Assembly: GCA_036898135.1 (NCBI GenBank)
Contig: CM072525.1
Coordinates: 27,410,943 to 27,474,942, forward strand
Direction: 5' to 3'
Source: Oncomelania hupensis
Lineage: Eukaryota > Mollusca > Gastropoda > Littorinimorpha > Pomatiopsidae
DNA: 64,000 nucleotides
Within the stretch, counting starts at the first letter, position 1; each line of letters begins with the position of its first letter. Under the pieces are notes generated by a model. It had not been told where the DNA came from. It did not search any database and saw only the letters and a program-made list of their open reading frames with translations. Shown one piece after another: positions 12,401 to 23,520 of this stretch. The translations under genes were made by a program, and so were the position numbers.

Positions 12401-13010
12401 TAAATTCCCCCCCCCCCCAAGCTGCTTTCACGTTTATCTAAGAGCTGTCCCCTCAATAACGCGGATTAACAAACTCCTCTGTGATCATACTATATTAGTT
12501 TACAAGTTATATATTTAAAACAAAACAAAACAAAACAAAAAAACACGTTTGACGCACTTTAAGAATGTAATCAGGTATGTATTTAATTTGTTATTGTCAT
12601 ACGATTTTATTTTTATTTTGTAATTGTGTTTTGTTTGTTTGTTTGCTTGTTGTTGTTGTTGTTTGTGATTTTTACAAATTTATTTCGTACCTATTTTATT
12701 CTATTTACGTGTTTTGTCATTTGAATTCGACTTACGATTTTTTTTCCTTTCTTTATACGCTTGGTTTTTTTTTTTGTTTTTTTTTTGTGTGTGTGGACCA
12801 AAAATGCGGGCATCCAAATTGTCTCCTAGTTATAAGGACAACGTCTACTCACAACATTACCTGTTTAAATGTTTGAAAGCTCTTTTATTTTTTCCTGTCC
12901 AAATGATCAGTTGTTGGTTTTTTTTTATATGAGTGCAGGTGTGCTCAAAAGATTAACTGACAGGAGTTTGCTGTAAAGGGATTTTTAAACGTGTGCTCAG
13001 GAGAACGTAA
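12401..13010. other. T-rich, no gene
   Basis: C11 and T-runs, an (AAAAC)n patch at 12517-12545, and TTTG/TTG runs near 12630-12665. No coding or RNA signal. Confidence 0.5.
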
Positions 13011-13011
13011 T

Positions 13012-13013
<2 letters not shown>

Positions 13014-13066
<53 letters not shown>
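13014..13066. repeat. (AG)n microsatellite
   Basis: About 26 AG units followed by a G-rich patch. Confidence 0.95.
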
Positions 13067-13068
<2 letters not shown>

Positions 13069-13310
13069 GGGGTGGGGGTAGCGTTGAGGCGAAGGTTTTA
13101 CAAACATGAATAAACAGTAGGTTTACTGGGGAAACCCGCCTACAAAGTGAAGGTGGGATAACATTCAAAAGAATTCCGAGACACAGTGTTTTCTGTTTTG
13201 CGGTAAAATTGAGAAATAGTGAAAGATACTTTAAAAAAAAAAAGTGATACGTATATCTTCTTCCAGCTAATAGTAAGCATTTGAACCAGGAATAAGGCAT
13301 CAGAAACAGA

Positions 13311-13609
13311 GTTGCTACTAATTGGAATAATGTTTATCAATTTCACTGAAGGAAGCACTAACCATAAATACAATTTTAAAAGGGAAAATTATTCTTTCAA
13401 ATGTGAGTGGTTTTTAAAAAAGGTGCCTACTAATTGGACTGCATTTCTCTATATTACTTAAGAAAGCATTAGGCATAAATACATTTTAAAACAGAAAATT
13501 GTGCTTTAAAGTTTAAAACAAAAAAGAGTTGCTACTAATCAGAATTATTTCTATATTTCACTGAAAGAAAGCATGAAGCCTAGAAACAACAACTTTAAAA
13601 CGGGAAACT
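13311..13609. repeat. Degenerate ~108-bp tandem repeat, 3 copies
   Basis: Units start near 13311, 13422 and 13528 with GTTGCTACTAATTGGA-like sequence. Each contains a CTGAA(A)GAAAGCA-like block and an A-rich TTTTAAAA(C/G)(A/G)G(A/G)AAA block. Copies are well diverged. Confidence 0.65.
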
Positions 13610-14042
13610 TCCGCGAGAACGCAAGAATGAAGTAAGAAATGGAAGAAATAGATACAGCTGTTTTACTCAGTCAAAACAAATTACAGGTACTTTTAGCTTT
13701 GACTGTTCCTCTGACCCCACCTTCTTTTACCAAGCATATCTAATGTTACTGGAGAAATCCAGCGCGAGTGCAGTTATGGAATGAAAGCTAAATTAACGAG
13801 CGAGAAAATCGGTTTGAAAACGATCGTCGTGTAAGCGGCACAAGAGGAGTAGAAGAAGAAGAAGCAAAAAAAAAAAAGCGTGACAGATTGCTCCCTTACC
13901 TCTCCCCCCTCCTTCTTTTCCTTCATGCCACACACCACTAATACCCCCACCCACCCACCCACCGCTACCTCCGTCCAGCCCCACCAACCCCTTTTTAAAA
14001 AAAAGGGAACTTCTATAGGTAAAGCTATGATGTGACACAGAA

Positions 14043-14044
<2 letters not shown>

Positions 14045-14088
<44 letters not shown>
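14045..14088. repeat. (GA)n microsatellite
   Basis: About 22 GA units. A TTG run follows at 14350-14382 and an interrupted TG run at 14438-14511. Confidence 0.93.
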
Positions 14089-14090
<2 letters not shown>

Positions 14091-14348
14091 AGCTGTAGAC
14101 ACGTTACTATTGAGTAGCATGGTCTATTCACCGATTCGTAGTGTGCCCTCGTTTTCCAGTGTTTGAATTGCGTCGTCAACTCTTGAGAGCTAGCGAGCTG
14201 CCAGCAGTCGGCCTTAAGACATTTAATTCCACACCTGTACACTAGCACACCTTATCTGAAGGTCTTGGCATCTGCAAACCTCGCATCTGGAGTAAAACAA
14301 TACTTCTGCCTGTGCCTAACATCTGGAGCAGTGTGTTTGTATGTGGTT

Positions 14349-14385
<37 letters not shown>

Positions 14386-15589
14386 CAGAATCTTCGTTCG
14401 TTGAATCTTGCTTCTTGAATGTTTTTCGGTTGCTGTGGTGTGTGTGTGTGTTTGTGTGTGTGTGTGTTTATGTTTGTGTGTGTTTATGTTTGTGTGTGTG
14501 TGTGTGTGTGAATATAAGAAAAAAAATTGAGACATATCTAAAAGTAAAAGGAGTCTTTTCAATACATGTATGACATTGTGGATTTTGAAAGTGCATTTTG
14601 GACAAGACTCGGGAACAAGGGGTGTTGAAGAATCAGAACTGGACTTTAGTTGAAAAAGGTCAGCGCATGCTGATTGTAGTCGGTGATTGTGGTGGTGATA
14701 CACATGGGCCTCGCCGCTGCGGAGTGTACTGGCAGCAGCGACGACAACCTTGAAGGTTGGTTGCAGGGTGAACACAGGTGCATGACATTTAACAGTCGTG
14801 AAGGATTCTGCCTTTACCCTGCCGGCCTTATCCTCTTCATTGACCGTGTACTCTTAGCTCTTGAACGGGAACATCAATGCGTGCGTGCTTCAGGTCACGG
14901 GAACGTAGGTCGGTGTATGTGCGTGCGTCGGAACTCCGTAGCGTGACTCTTTTACTCCCTTCTCCCCCACCCCACTCCCCACCAAACTTCTGATTGGTGC
15001 CAGCGCTTTTGTGAATGAGTGGTCAGATACGGGTAGGTGTGTATAGTGCGTTGTCGGGTACCAGCGGTTATTATAGGCAGGTTTCTTCCATTTCAAGCAG
15101 CGCTGACTTCCACCCAGAGCTGGTGCCAGAGGTAGTAGTTTGGTTGAGGTATAGAAAGAGTACACACGTGTAAAATCTCAGCGCTTTAGACTTGCCTAGC
15201 AAAATCGTTCAGTAGCCCTATTGAATTGAGAAAAGAAAAAAAAAAGAAAGAAAGAAAAATAAAAAGCAGTCTGAAGCTTTATTGAAAGTCTACAGCCTTT
15301 TTGTAGGCTGAATGAAACCGGCACCCTGCTAGTGAAGGTTGAATAGGTGAAAGGGTGAGTAAGCCACCCCAATTCAAAACCCACCTGTGCATTTGTACCC
15401 GTCTTGTCGGTCAAGGTGTGCAGCTTACGTACTGTGTCTGACACTGTACCATCACGCTGCTGCTGGCTTACCATACACGCGGACACTGGGGCTTGTGGCG
15501 AGAACAGCGCCCAGTTAAGCAGCGATTCGGCCCTCACCATGATGAGAGCTAGACGCCGTGACATTGCATCACTATAGCCCGACGAGGGA

Positions 15590-16380
15590 GTGTTCTTTTT
15601 TTCCTTTTTTTTTTTTTTTTAAATCGCCGCCAATTGAGAGCGATTGAAGCGGAGAGAGCACGTATTAGGACGTCTGCTTCACTTTGCCGTCTGGCCCGCC
15701 ACAGTTGTAAAAGGCTGGTCGTTCGTTCGCTATACGCTGTCGCCGGACGGTTCATTGTGTGCCAGTGTGTATTGTACGCATTGTACAACACTAAATACAA
15801 AGGTGACGACAACCTGTTTTCTGTGCGGAATGTCCATTTTGTGAGTGACGCCGACGTACTATCATTACGGTGTGGAGTGCCTTGCAAGCTTCGATTGGAG
15901 AAATGTGCAGTGCTTGGTATTGTGCGCCGCCGTCTCCTCAGCCCTAAAACGTGCAGGGTGTGTGGAGGATTACTGTGATATTACTAGGATGTTGTGGTGG
16001 CTGTGACGGCTGCAAAGGGGTTGTGGTGCTTTACATGAAGCCTGGTGTGCCATGTGGCCCTTCACCTGTCACCTCACCTGTCCTGACGTGAGCCAGGTTC
16101 GCTCTGCCTGTGTTGGTCAGCACGACCCTGCAGAACCGTGCGCTTGTTCTGGCGGATAGTAGCGCCGGACGGTGATTACATTGTGCCTTTTTTGTGTGGA
16201 CTGTGCTACATAACACTGGAGGATCGTACCTCGGAGTTCTGTGTGGATTGTGCCCGTGACGACGGACAGCTGCCTCCCAGGAATCTACCCTGTCCCTGCA
16301 CCTCTGTGCCCGTCAACGTGCTGTTCCATCACAGAGAGCGGTGCCCAGTGGGCGCTCGCTGTCTTGAATGTGTCCGGACC
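15590..16380 (+). promoter_or_regulatory. GC-rich block, possible 5' UTR or promoter
   Basis: This roughly 800-bp block is richer in G+C and CpG than its surroundings and leads into the candidate signal-peptide exon at 16381. Short open frames here (15634-15978, and 16138 up to the ATG) have no recognisable domain and look like upstream frames. A start site cannot be placed from sequence alone. Confidence 0.35.
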
Positions 16381-16675
16381 ATGCAGTGCCGGGCGCAGGG
16401 CGCATGGCTGACTGCACGTCTCTTCCTCTTCCTGTTTCTGCTGCCCGCCTTCTTCCTCCCGGTATCCACGGTAGCCGTGACGTCGCTCGGGGGATTCAAC
16501 GTCAGCGAGATGACACAGGGGCAGCAAGCGGATATGGCGTGGCCGGTGCCGGAGGAGGAGCAAGGAGACTTAGAGCCGTATCACGGAGCAGAAGGTATGG
16601 CGCATGCCGACAGAGAGGGGGGAGCAGGTAGCATGTACCTAGCAGATGACCCATCGGCCACGACTCTTTATACAG
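16381..16675 (+). CDS. Candidate first coding exon, secreted/membrane protein
   Basis: The ATG at 16381 sits in a good context (A at -3). It opens a reading frame with a typical signal peptide: MQCRAQGAWLTAR, then a long Leu/Phe hydrophobic core (residues about 14-29), then a small-residue region near VSTVAVTS for cleavage. About 60 residues of acidic, low-hydrophobicity sequence follow, with one N-glycosylation sequon (NVS, near residue 45). The exon ends at 16675 with a strong donor (CAG then GTAGGT), giving a phase-1 intron after 98 codons. Weaker donors (AAG/GTATGG near 16595, CAG/GTAGCA near 16628) lie inside. Phase-1 introns after a signal peptide are common in extracellular modular proteins. 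The family is not recognised and no downstream exon was identified. The frame is open upstream to 16138, but the signal peptide argues for 16381. Confidence 0.5.
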
Positions 16676-16685
16676 GTAGGTCCTT
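16676..16685 (+). promoter_or_regulatory. Predicted 5' splice donor
   Basis: GTAGGT immediately after ACAG matches the metazoan donor consensus well. Downstream sequence loses coding character within a few codons. Confidence 0.5.
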
Positions 16686-17025
16686 CTGCACCGCACCGCC
16701 CCATCCCTAACACCAGCTAGCTCCCACGAGAGCAATACTAAACAATACCAGATAGGTACCAGGAGAGAAATACCAAACGATCTTTGAACCGACTCCATTT
16801 GTATAAGGCAGATTTCGTCGCCCCATCTCTAATCCTCTCTTTTTAAATTTAGATTTTGCCATTTACCAAAGCTAAATCCCACTTTATTATATCTCTCCCC
16901 ACCTTCCCCCCCCACCTCTGCATACTCCAAATCTTAAATGAATATGGCTTCAATATGAAGAAGTACTGCATTTATGATATTGAAAGTTTACGTTCATTTA
17001 ATTACAGGAATATGTGTGTAATCAG

Positions 17026-17206
17026 GGATAGCTCAGTGGTCAGAGCGCACGGCTTGTGTGAGTGCGTCTTGGGCGACGTGGGTTCGAATCCTGACTTCAG
17101 CAAACTATTGTGTGATTGCTGGATATTACGGGCCAGCGCCTTGAGAAGCCCTCTGAGCTTGTAAGTGCGCTATATAAGAAACATTTCTTTCTTTCTTTCT
17201 TTTTTA
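17026..17206 (+). mobile_element. Small tRNA-derived SINE (family C)
   Basis: A 181-bp element. It has A box TAGCTCAGTGGTCAGAGC (17029-17046), B box GGGTTCGAATCC (17081-17092), a short body with CCAGCGCCTTGAGAAGC, and a 3' end GTGCGCTATATAAG followed by a TTTC tail. A possible 6-bp TSD AATCAG lies at 17020-17025 and 17207-17212. The 3' end resembles SINE B and the L2-like LINE at 61.6 kb, which suggests mobilisation by that LINE type. Confidence 0.8.
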
Positions 17207-17997
17207 AATCAGCAAACACACTATTATGGTTCTATGTCGATAATACTTTAATAGTACCTTTTTGGATAAACGTTAAGAGTGTGGTTGTCGCGAATCACCA
17301 ATAATAGTAGAATGAACATACGTATACAATGCAATAAAAAAGACTTACAGAAAATAGAAACAGGTGAGGACAAAATCTGTTGACCATTCCACTGTATCGG
17401 TATCCGTTACAGACATTCTATGAGAAAGGTAATTTCACACTATCCCAGCAAACTAATAAACCTATACCACACAGAGGATAAGTCAGACTCGAAAGCTACG
17501 GATGTTTTTAGTAGGTAAGTATTGCATTTAAGTATTTATCATGTCATCATCAACACCAGTCATGCCCACTAGCATTTTACTAACGCAGTAAAAAGTGTAA
17601 ATTATTCATTTACTAAATAGTAATACTGAGAAAACATGATCCGTCGAAGTTGTCGATATAACGAACGCAGTCGAGCACTTCTAGTTCATTTTCACTAATC
17701 ATTACGGTAGACTTGATTATCGCCTTGATTCAAAACTAATGATGTTATCTCGTTGTGTATCAGTATAGCTGCAGATAAGTTAGATTTGAGATGTCATTTG
17801 AGACAGTTGATTCTTGCAGGTTTTGTATCGACTGAGGTGTACATGTTGTGGTAGTGACAGTATCAACCAATAATGAATGCATTGTGTATGAAAACGTTAC
17901 ACAATCGTCTATATACATGTGCCCTTTTGACAACCTTGTTTCACAATTATATATTATTGCATTGTTCGTAAGCTTTTGAATGACAGGTTAATCAAAA

Positions 17998-18252
17998 TGA
18001 CAAGATAACTTCAGCGCTAAGTGCATTTTAACATGCTAACTTTGAATGACTTTTAAATGATTTATTCGGCTAGACTTAGTCGATGACAAGATAACTGAGT
18101 TCTAAGCACATTTTAACATCGTAACGTTGAATGACTTTTGATGATTTATTAGGCTAGATCTAGTAGATCTATGACAAGGTAACTTGAGTGCAAAGCTCGC
18201 CCTAACATGCAGACTGTGAATGACTGTTAACTGCAGATGACAAGATATGTCG
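17998..18252. repeat. Degenerate ~86-bp tandem repeat
   Basis: ATGACAAGATAAC-like starts at 17998, 18083, 18171 and 18237, each followed by AACAT and GAATGAC blocks. Three diverged copies plus a partial one. Confidence 0.7.
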
Positions 18253-18448
18253 TCTACCTATGTAAATTTACTTGTTGTGACCTCGTGGTGAACTTTCCAC
18301 TTTCCTTCAATTTCAATTTTAGGCAGGAGAAACATTTTAAAACGAAATGGCTGAGAAAAGAATATGATGTTAAGTTCTAACCTTTGAAACCAAAAACTTT
18401 GTATTTTTGTACATCTTCTTATAATGCACGTACTCTCTTTCATAAGAG

Positions 18449-18538
<90 letters not shown>
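18449..18538. repeat. (TC)n microsatellite
   Basis: About 45 TC units, pure. Confidence 0.96.
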
Positions 18539-18544
<6 letters not shown>

Positions 18545-19174
18545 CTAAATAACTTATGAAAGAAAAAAATGTTTGCAGAGAACAGAAATAACAGGTGTCT
18601 TGGCTAAAGAAAGCAAGACAGATCATGCTTGTTTGTACGAAGTATTATTGAATGCTATGTATTTGAAATTTGTGGGTCCTGTTTTTGTTAACAACAACGA
18701 TGAATTTAATGTGTTGTCGTATGATTACATATTATAACTAATGACATGCTTTTAATTGTTCCCAGGTCTGCAAATGCCTAAGACTGTATTTTGTATCATA
18801 TGTATGGGTGTATTTATGTATGTATGTGTGGATGTACATATGCGAAAGGGTTTTGATGCAATTTTGACTGTTGTTCGTTTGTTGAAATAACCATTACTCG
18901 CAGACGACAAGTCCGATCTTTGACATGGTGTAAGTAGGACTGTCTCTCTCTGTTATTTGTTTTTCTGCGTCCCAAGATAACGTGATGAATGCGTAGCTGG
19001 TGCTGTATCGTCACAACTCATTGTCTTGCTCCAAGTCTATCGTGCTATGTCTGTTGTTGTTGTTGTTATTGTTGTGGCTGGAGTTGTTCTTTTTATTATT
19101 TTTCTTGTATTTACACGTATGTACTCATCTCAGGGTTTCTTATTTCCTTCCCCCCACATACCCCAACCAATCTC

Positions 19175-19178
<4 letters not shown>

Positions 19179-19228
<50 letters not shown>

Positions 19229-19300
19229 TTCTAGTCCGCTGGACCCTATAAACAATGTCTCTCTCTCTCTCTCTCTCTCTAGCTCTCTCTCTCTAGCTCT
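19179..19300. repeat. (CT)n split by a 25-bp retroposon tip
   Basis: A CT run is interrupted at 19233-19257 by AGTCCGCTGGACCCTATAAA and five further bases, then CT resumes. The 25 bp match the 3' end of element E (compare copy E-b). A similar arrangement occurs at 52361. Confidence 0.75.
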
Positions 19301-19775
19301 GGTTTGTGTTTTTGTGTGTATGTGTGTGTGTGAGCGTGTGATCATGTCGGTTTTTATAGTATATGCTGGCTCAATATCCCGCTTAGTCCTACAAGGTGTA
19401 AAGCAATCCAGAACATAAAATGGATCCTGTTTTGTTAACGACCCAGTGTTAAGTCCCCCCCTAGTCTGGAAGTTGATCGGGGTATAGTTGCGGTGTAACA
19501 ATAGACTTCTTGCTTTTTAACGGATTAAAACCCTGTTAAGTCACCGTCTTCAACCAGAAGCCCGTTTGTACAACACAAACTTCAAACCACACGTCAGTCA
19601 CAAAAGAAACAAAAGACCACTGTTATCTCACGCAGGCACAACGTGGGACATTTATTTCAGATTTTGTTTTAGCACAGTCCTTCTATATTATTTTCTGCGG
19701 AGTTTAATTAATCCTCCTGTATTATGCTTTTGTGAAGCCGTTTGTTGTGTTTTTGTAAAGGAAGTTAAACAGCGA

Positions 19776-20351
19776 CCCCCGTTGGCGTGCCGGGGGTTTC
19801 AGTATATATAGTATCCCCACTTTTTGGAAATTTAGTGCTTTAAATCCCACTGTCGCTGTCTTTCTCATTTGCTCTTTCTCATTCCTGCTCTTTTCTATCA
19901 ATCTGCTATACTATCGTCTTCTTCGCTAGACCAGTTTCCTACCTTTTTTTCTTGAAAACTCTTCCGGGACAAAACTCTTTGTTTGTGTATGAGGTCTGTT
20001 GGATCAGCTTGGGAATATTGGACGCTTTCCGCCAGGTGGTCACTAGGGCATCCTATGATGTTATTATTTAGCAATGTAGGCATTTTATATGTATGTGTTT
20101 TGTTGATAATTTATAATGATGTTTGTATTCTATTTTGTTTTTGTAAACGGGGGTTCGAGTAGTTGGGGTGAAGCCTCAGCCGTCCCCTGCGTGGGATGTC
20201 TTTATTGTAAAATGACTGGCTGGTGGAGAGCTTTCGGTTTTACCACTAGGGTAGTTTCAGCAGATCTTTTATGCGGATCGGGGGTTGTCCGGTCCTGATT
20301 TGGCTCGGAAGAGTCCGCTGGACCTAAAGCAATAATCATGTAATGTAATGT
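19776..20351 (+). mobile_element. Element E, full-length copy a
   Basis: A 576-bp element flanked by a perfect 14-bp TSD, AAGTTAAACAGCGA (19762-19775 and 20352-20365). The 5' end can fold (CCCCCGTTGGCGTGCCGGGG). The 3' end reads GAGTCCGCTGGACCTAAAGC and finishes in an ATGTA-type pentanucleotide tail. TSD plus short tandem tail indicate target-primed reverse transcription. No tRNA, 7SL or 5S boxes and no RT are visible, so it is non-autonomous. It is not a family I recognise. It carries the GGGGTGAAGCCTCAGCCGTC variant shared with copy c. Confidence 0.85.
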
Positions 20352-20454
20352 AAGTTAAACAGCGATATAAACTATAAATCTCATCTGCCATCGTTTTTCG
20401 TTTTGTTGTTTGTTGTTGGGATCCGTATTGTATAAAGTTAGTTTAAACAGCAGC

Positions 20455-20850
20455 GTTGTTCGCTTTATTCGCTTCATCCGGATGAGAGTATAAACCGAGG
20501 TCTAGTCTGACTGTGCATGCGCGCATTCCATCGCATGGACATTAAAAATCCCGACACTCGTGTCTTAGAGGGGTGAGTACCGGCTACACAGATACACCCA
20601 GCACTACACAGATACACCCAGCACTACACAGATACACCCAGCACTACACAGATACACCCAGCACTACACAGATACACCCAGCACTACACAGATACACCCA
20701 GCACGCACTAGGTTTCTTCTCATTAGGCCCTGGATTGTGCTCAGTCGTCTAAGCTCCAAACTGTGCGCCCAAGGGTTGCAGGTGGGCGCCTCGGGCGGCT
20801 TAAGCTAGATCCTGTATCTCTTGAGCTGGAAAAGCGCTATATAAAAGGGA
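20455..20850 (+). mobile_element. SINE B copy with internal minisatellite
   Basis: A 5'-truncated relative of the SINE at 51305-51753. Shared blocks are CCGGATGAGAGTATAAACCG, GTGCGCCCAAGGGTTGCAG, CTAGATCCTGTATC and AAAGCGCTATATAAA at the 3' end. Where the other copy has one block, this one has six perfect 20-bp units at 20584-20703. The tRNA head is missing. Confidence 0.8.
20584..20703 (+). repeat. 20-bp minisatellite, 6 perfect units
   Basis: The unit CTACACAGATACACCCAGCA is repeated six times without change. It lies inside a SINE B copy and corresponds to a single-copy block (GTGACAAGAACACCTAGCA) in the other SINE B, so it arose by expansion after or during retroposition. Confidence 0.9.
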
Positions 20851-20909
20851 TAAATCGTAATGTTCTCCACCACTACTCTGGGGGCGTTGGTGTGGATGAA
20901 TGGATCTCT

Positions 20910-21100
<191 letters not shown>

Positions 21101-21520
21101 TAAATCATTACTACTAAATAGCAGCGTAAACTAGTATACAATAGTTGAACAGCAGTGAAAAAAAACAAACTAAGTCCTTCATTGTTTTTTGTGTTGTTGT
21201 TGTTGATATCCTTACGTTATAAACTTTGTTAAAACAGCAGTGTTCAATTGTCTTATTTTGGATTTTGCTTCCTTATACTTCCGTTAACGTTCGTAAGTGT
21301 GTCGTTACCTTCTATACTGGTTGTGGTGTCTGTTGTATTCTACATGTATGAAGGTAATTAATTGTAAATGTGTTTTGATCATCTACAACCAGCATTAAGC
21401 AACGTATCAATGTTAAATCATGGGATCAACTTAAAGTTGTGCTGATGCAAACTCCAAAATAGCTTTGATGAACATGTTTGGTCGAGTGGTATAGTGAGCG
21501 GTGGTTTTATTTTATTATAC

Positions 21521-21523
<3 letters not shown>

Positions 21524-21575
<52 letters not shown>

Positions 21576-21576
21576 G
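21524..21576. repeat. (TTG)n microsatellite
   Basis: About 18 TTG units. The poly-Gln frame on the minus strand is a by-product. Confidence 0.95.
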
Positions 21577-21579
21577 AAC

Positions 21580-23300
21580 GGGTGCAAAAGTTAGTTTGAA
21601 GTTTTTGAGACACACGGTTTAACTTGAAGGGCGATTTTGGTGTGAAAGGTTTTGCACTGTATGCTTGCATGCTGGCATCAGTGTTGTTGTAAATTATTAT
21701 TCTTGATATACTCTACATGTAAGGTAGCCTACTGAGTTAACTTTGGAGTGAGCTCTTAACTTTCAACAAACCCAGACGAGCTTTTTAAGCGTATTCGCAA
21801 AGCTGCTAGTTTCTGTAATATTCTTGTACCGCGCATTTAAACCAGAGTTGTGGCTTTAGTTTGAGCGGGTTTCGATTTAATTATAGCTAAGAGCTGTTTT
21901 CAGGTTTTAATGCGTCGGTATCGGATAGTAGGTCTATATTCGCTTTACCAAACACTTGTTGTGGTACCTTAAATTTTGAATTAAATGTTTAACATCTGCA
22001 TATATTCATTGAGAGATTAAGAGTGCAGATGTTTACAACATGTGCATTCATGCAATTGTAATGCACTGATAAAGGCCTTCGTAGTTTAGAATTGCAGATT
22101 TACTTTTAAACCGGGTTGACATACAAGTATTTACATTTAGTAGGCCTGCTTTACTATATAAAGCTCAGTTACTGCTTATTTGTGTGTATGTGTGTGTGTG
22201 TCTGTGCATACGAAATACATTTAAGCATTGCATTGTTTCGTGTGTTTAGTTTGTTTGGTATGGTTGATTATTCTTTCAACGGCTGTATTTCATTCAGGGT
22301 TGACTTTTATACGAGCATTTAAAATTGCTCATTGGAGAGAGCGAGCGGGCGTTGTGTGATTTCTATATATCGGCGAATGCATGGTATTGAGCCCTGACTA
22401 ATCGTTAAGCATACCTCCATTGACATGCCAAGTCCTGTCATCACTGTCAACCTCCGCTGTAGCAGTGTGTACGTTACTAATACCGTCTGCGCACATCCAG
22501 TGCAGAAAGGGAAGCGGACGACTAGTTAGCTTTTCCGTCAGACATAAAGCCAGAAATCGTCTAACATCACAAATGTCAATAGACGTTTAAATTAAAACAT
22601 TTCAAAGGATAGAAGTGTTGCCTAATCGGCTTATTGATACAGAGACAGATACAGAATTACAATCTGTATCTTGATACAATAAGTGTATCAACAGACCCAG
22701 ATTTAGAGCTGTCCTAAATCTAGTAAAACGCTGAGTTTCGTACTTCGACGTAAGTACAAACCTATAAGCGGGGCCTATCCTAAAGTATATAATTTATGGG
22801 TGCAGTAACAGAACGTAACAGTAGTTTCGTACTTGAGAAGAGTTTGGACCGTAAACCGCAGGGATATGGAAGTGAAGTTAAACCTGTTGGTTTCATTGCG
22901 ATGGGGGATGTGAGGGGAAAGAGCGGAGGTGGGTGGATTGGGGGGAGGGGTGTGTGGTCGGGGACAGGAGCCTGCATAAAACTGTATTTCTCTTTGAATG
23001 CTGTCTAGTGTGAAGCGCTCACTTGACTGGAAGGGGTACTCGCGTGTGCAGCTTTTGGGGCCTCCGTTGTTTGACAGTTAGGCACGACGCTTGTGTGTTC
23101 ACACGTCAAACTTTTCCACACTTAATCCCAAACCATAATGCATTGTATTTCCCTGTGGATATTTGACAATGCGCTGTTTGTACAATGATATTCCCTCCTC
23201 CTCGTCCTTGTCCCTTGTCCTACTCTCCACCATAATATTGCGTCGTCATTAAACCTATCATTAATTGTCGCTGCTGCTGTTGTTGTTGATGTTGATGATG
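21580..23300. other. No gene; two small hairpins
   Basis: Ordinary AT-rich DNA. Near 22642-22720 two short perfect stems occur (AGATACAGA/TCTGTATCT and AGATTTAG/CTAAATCT). No domain or RNA gene was recognised. Confidence 0.45.
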
Positions 23301-23314
23301 TCGTTGAGGTTGTT

Positions 23315-23396
23315 GTACTTCTTCTTCTCCTCCTCCTCTTCCTCCTCTTCCTTCTCCTCCTCCTTTTTCTTCTTCTTCTTCTTCTTCTTCTTCTTT
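23315..23396. repeat. (TTC)/(TCC)n tract
   Basis: A pyrimidine-only triplet run, degenerate at the 5' part. Confidence 0.93.
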
Positions 23397-23520
23397 GTCA
23401 ATGTGCAAAATGCCTTTCAAAGTGAACATTTCATAAATCATAACCTTGCTTTTTCCATTGTTCTACGTTAGGGAGCGATCCAACCAGCCTGTAAATTGTC
23501 TGTCTTTCCGTCATTTGCGA

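Noticed and set aside
15634..15978. 114-codon frame in the GC-rich block
   Set aside because: No domain, no conserved wording, and it overlaps the likely 5' region of the 16381 exon. Treated as a chance frame or upstream ORF.
19776..20351. Hammerhead or HDV-type ribozyme at the 5' end of element E
   Set aside because: A G/C hairpin is present, but I could not find the hammerhead core words or a convincing HDV double pseudoknot.
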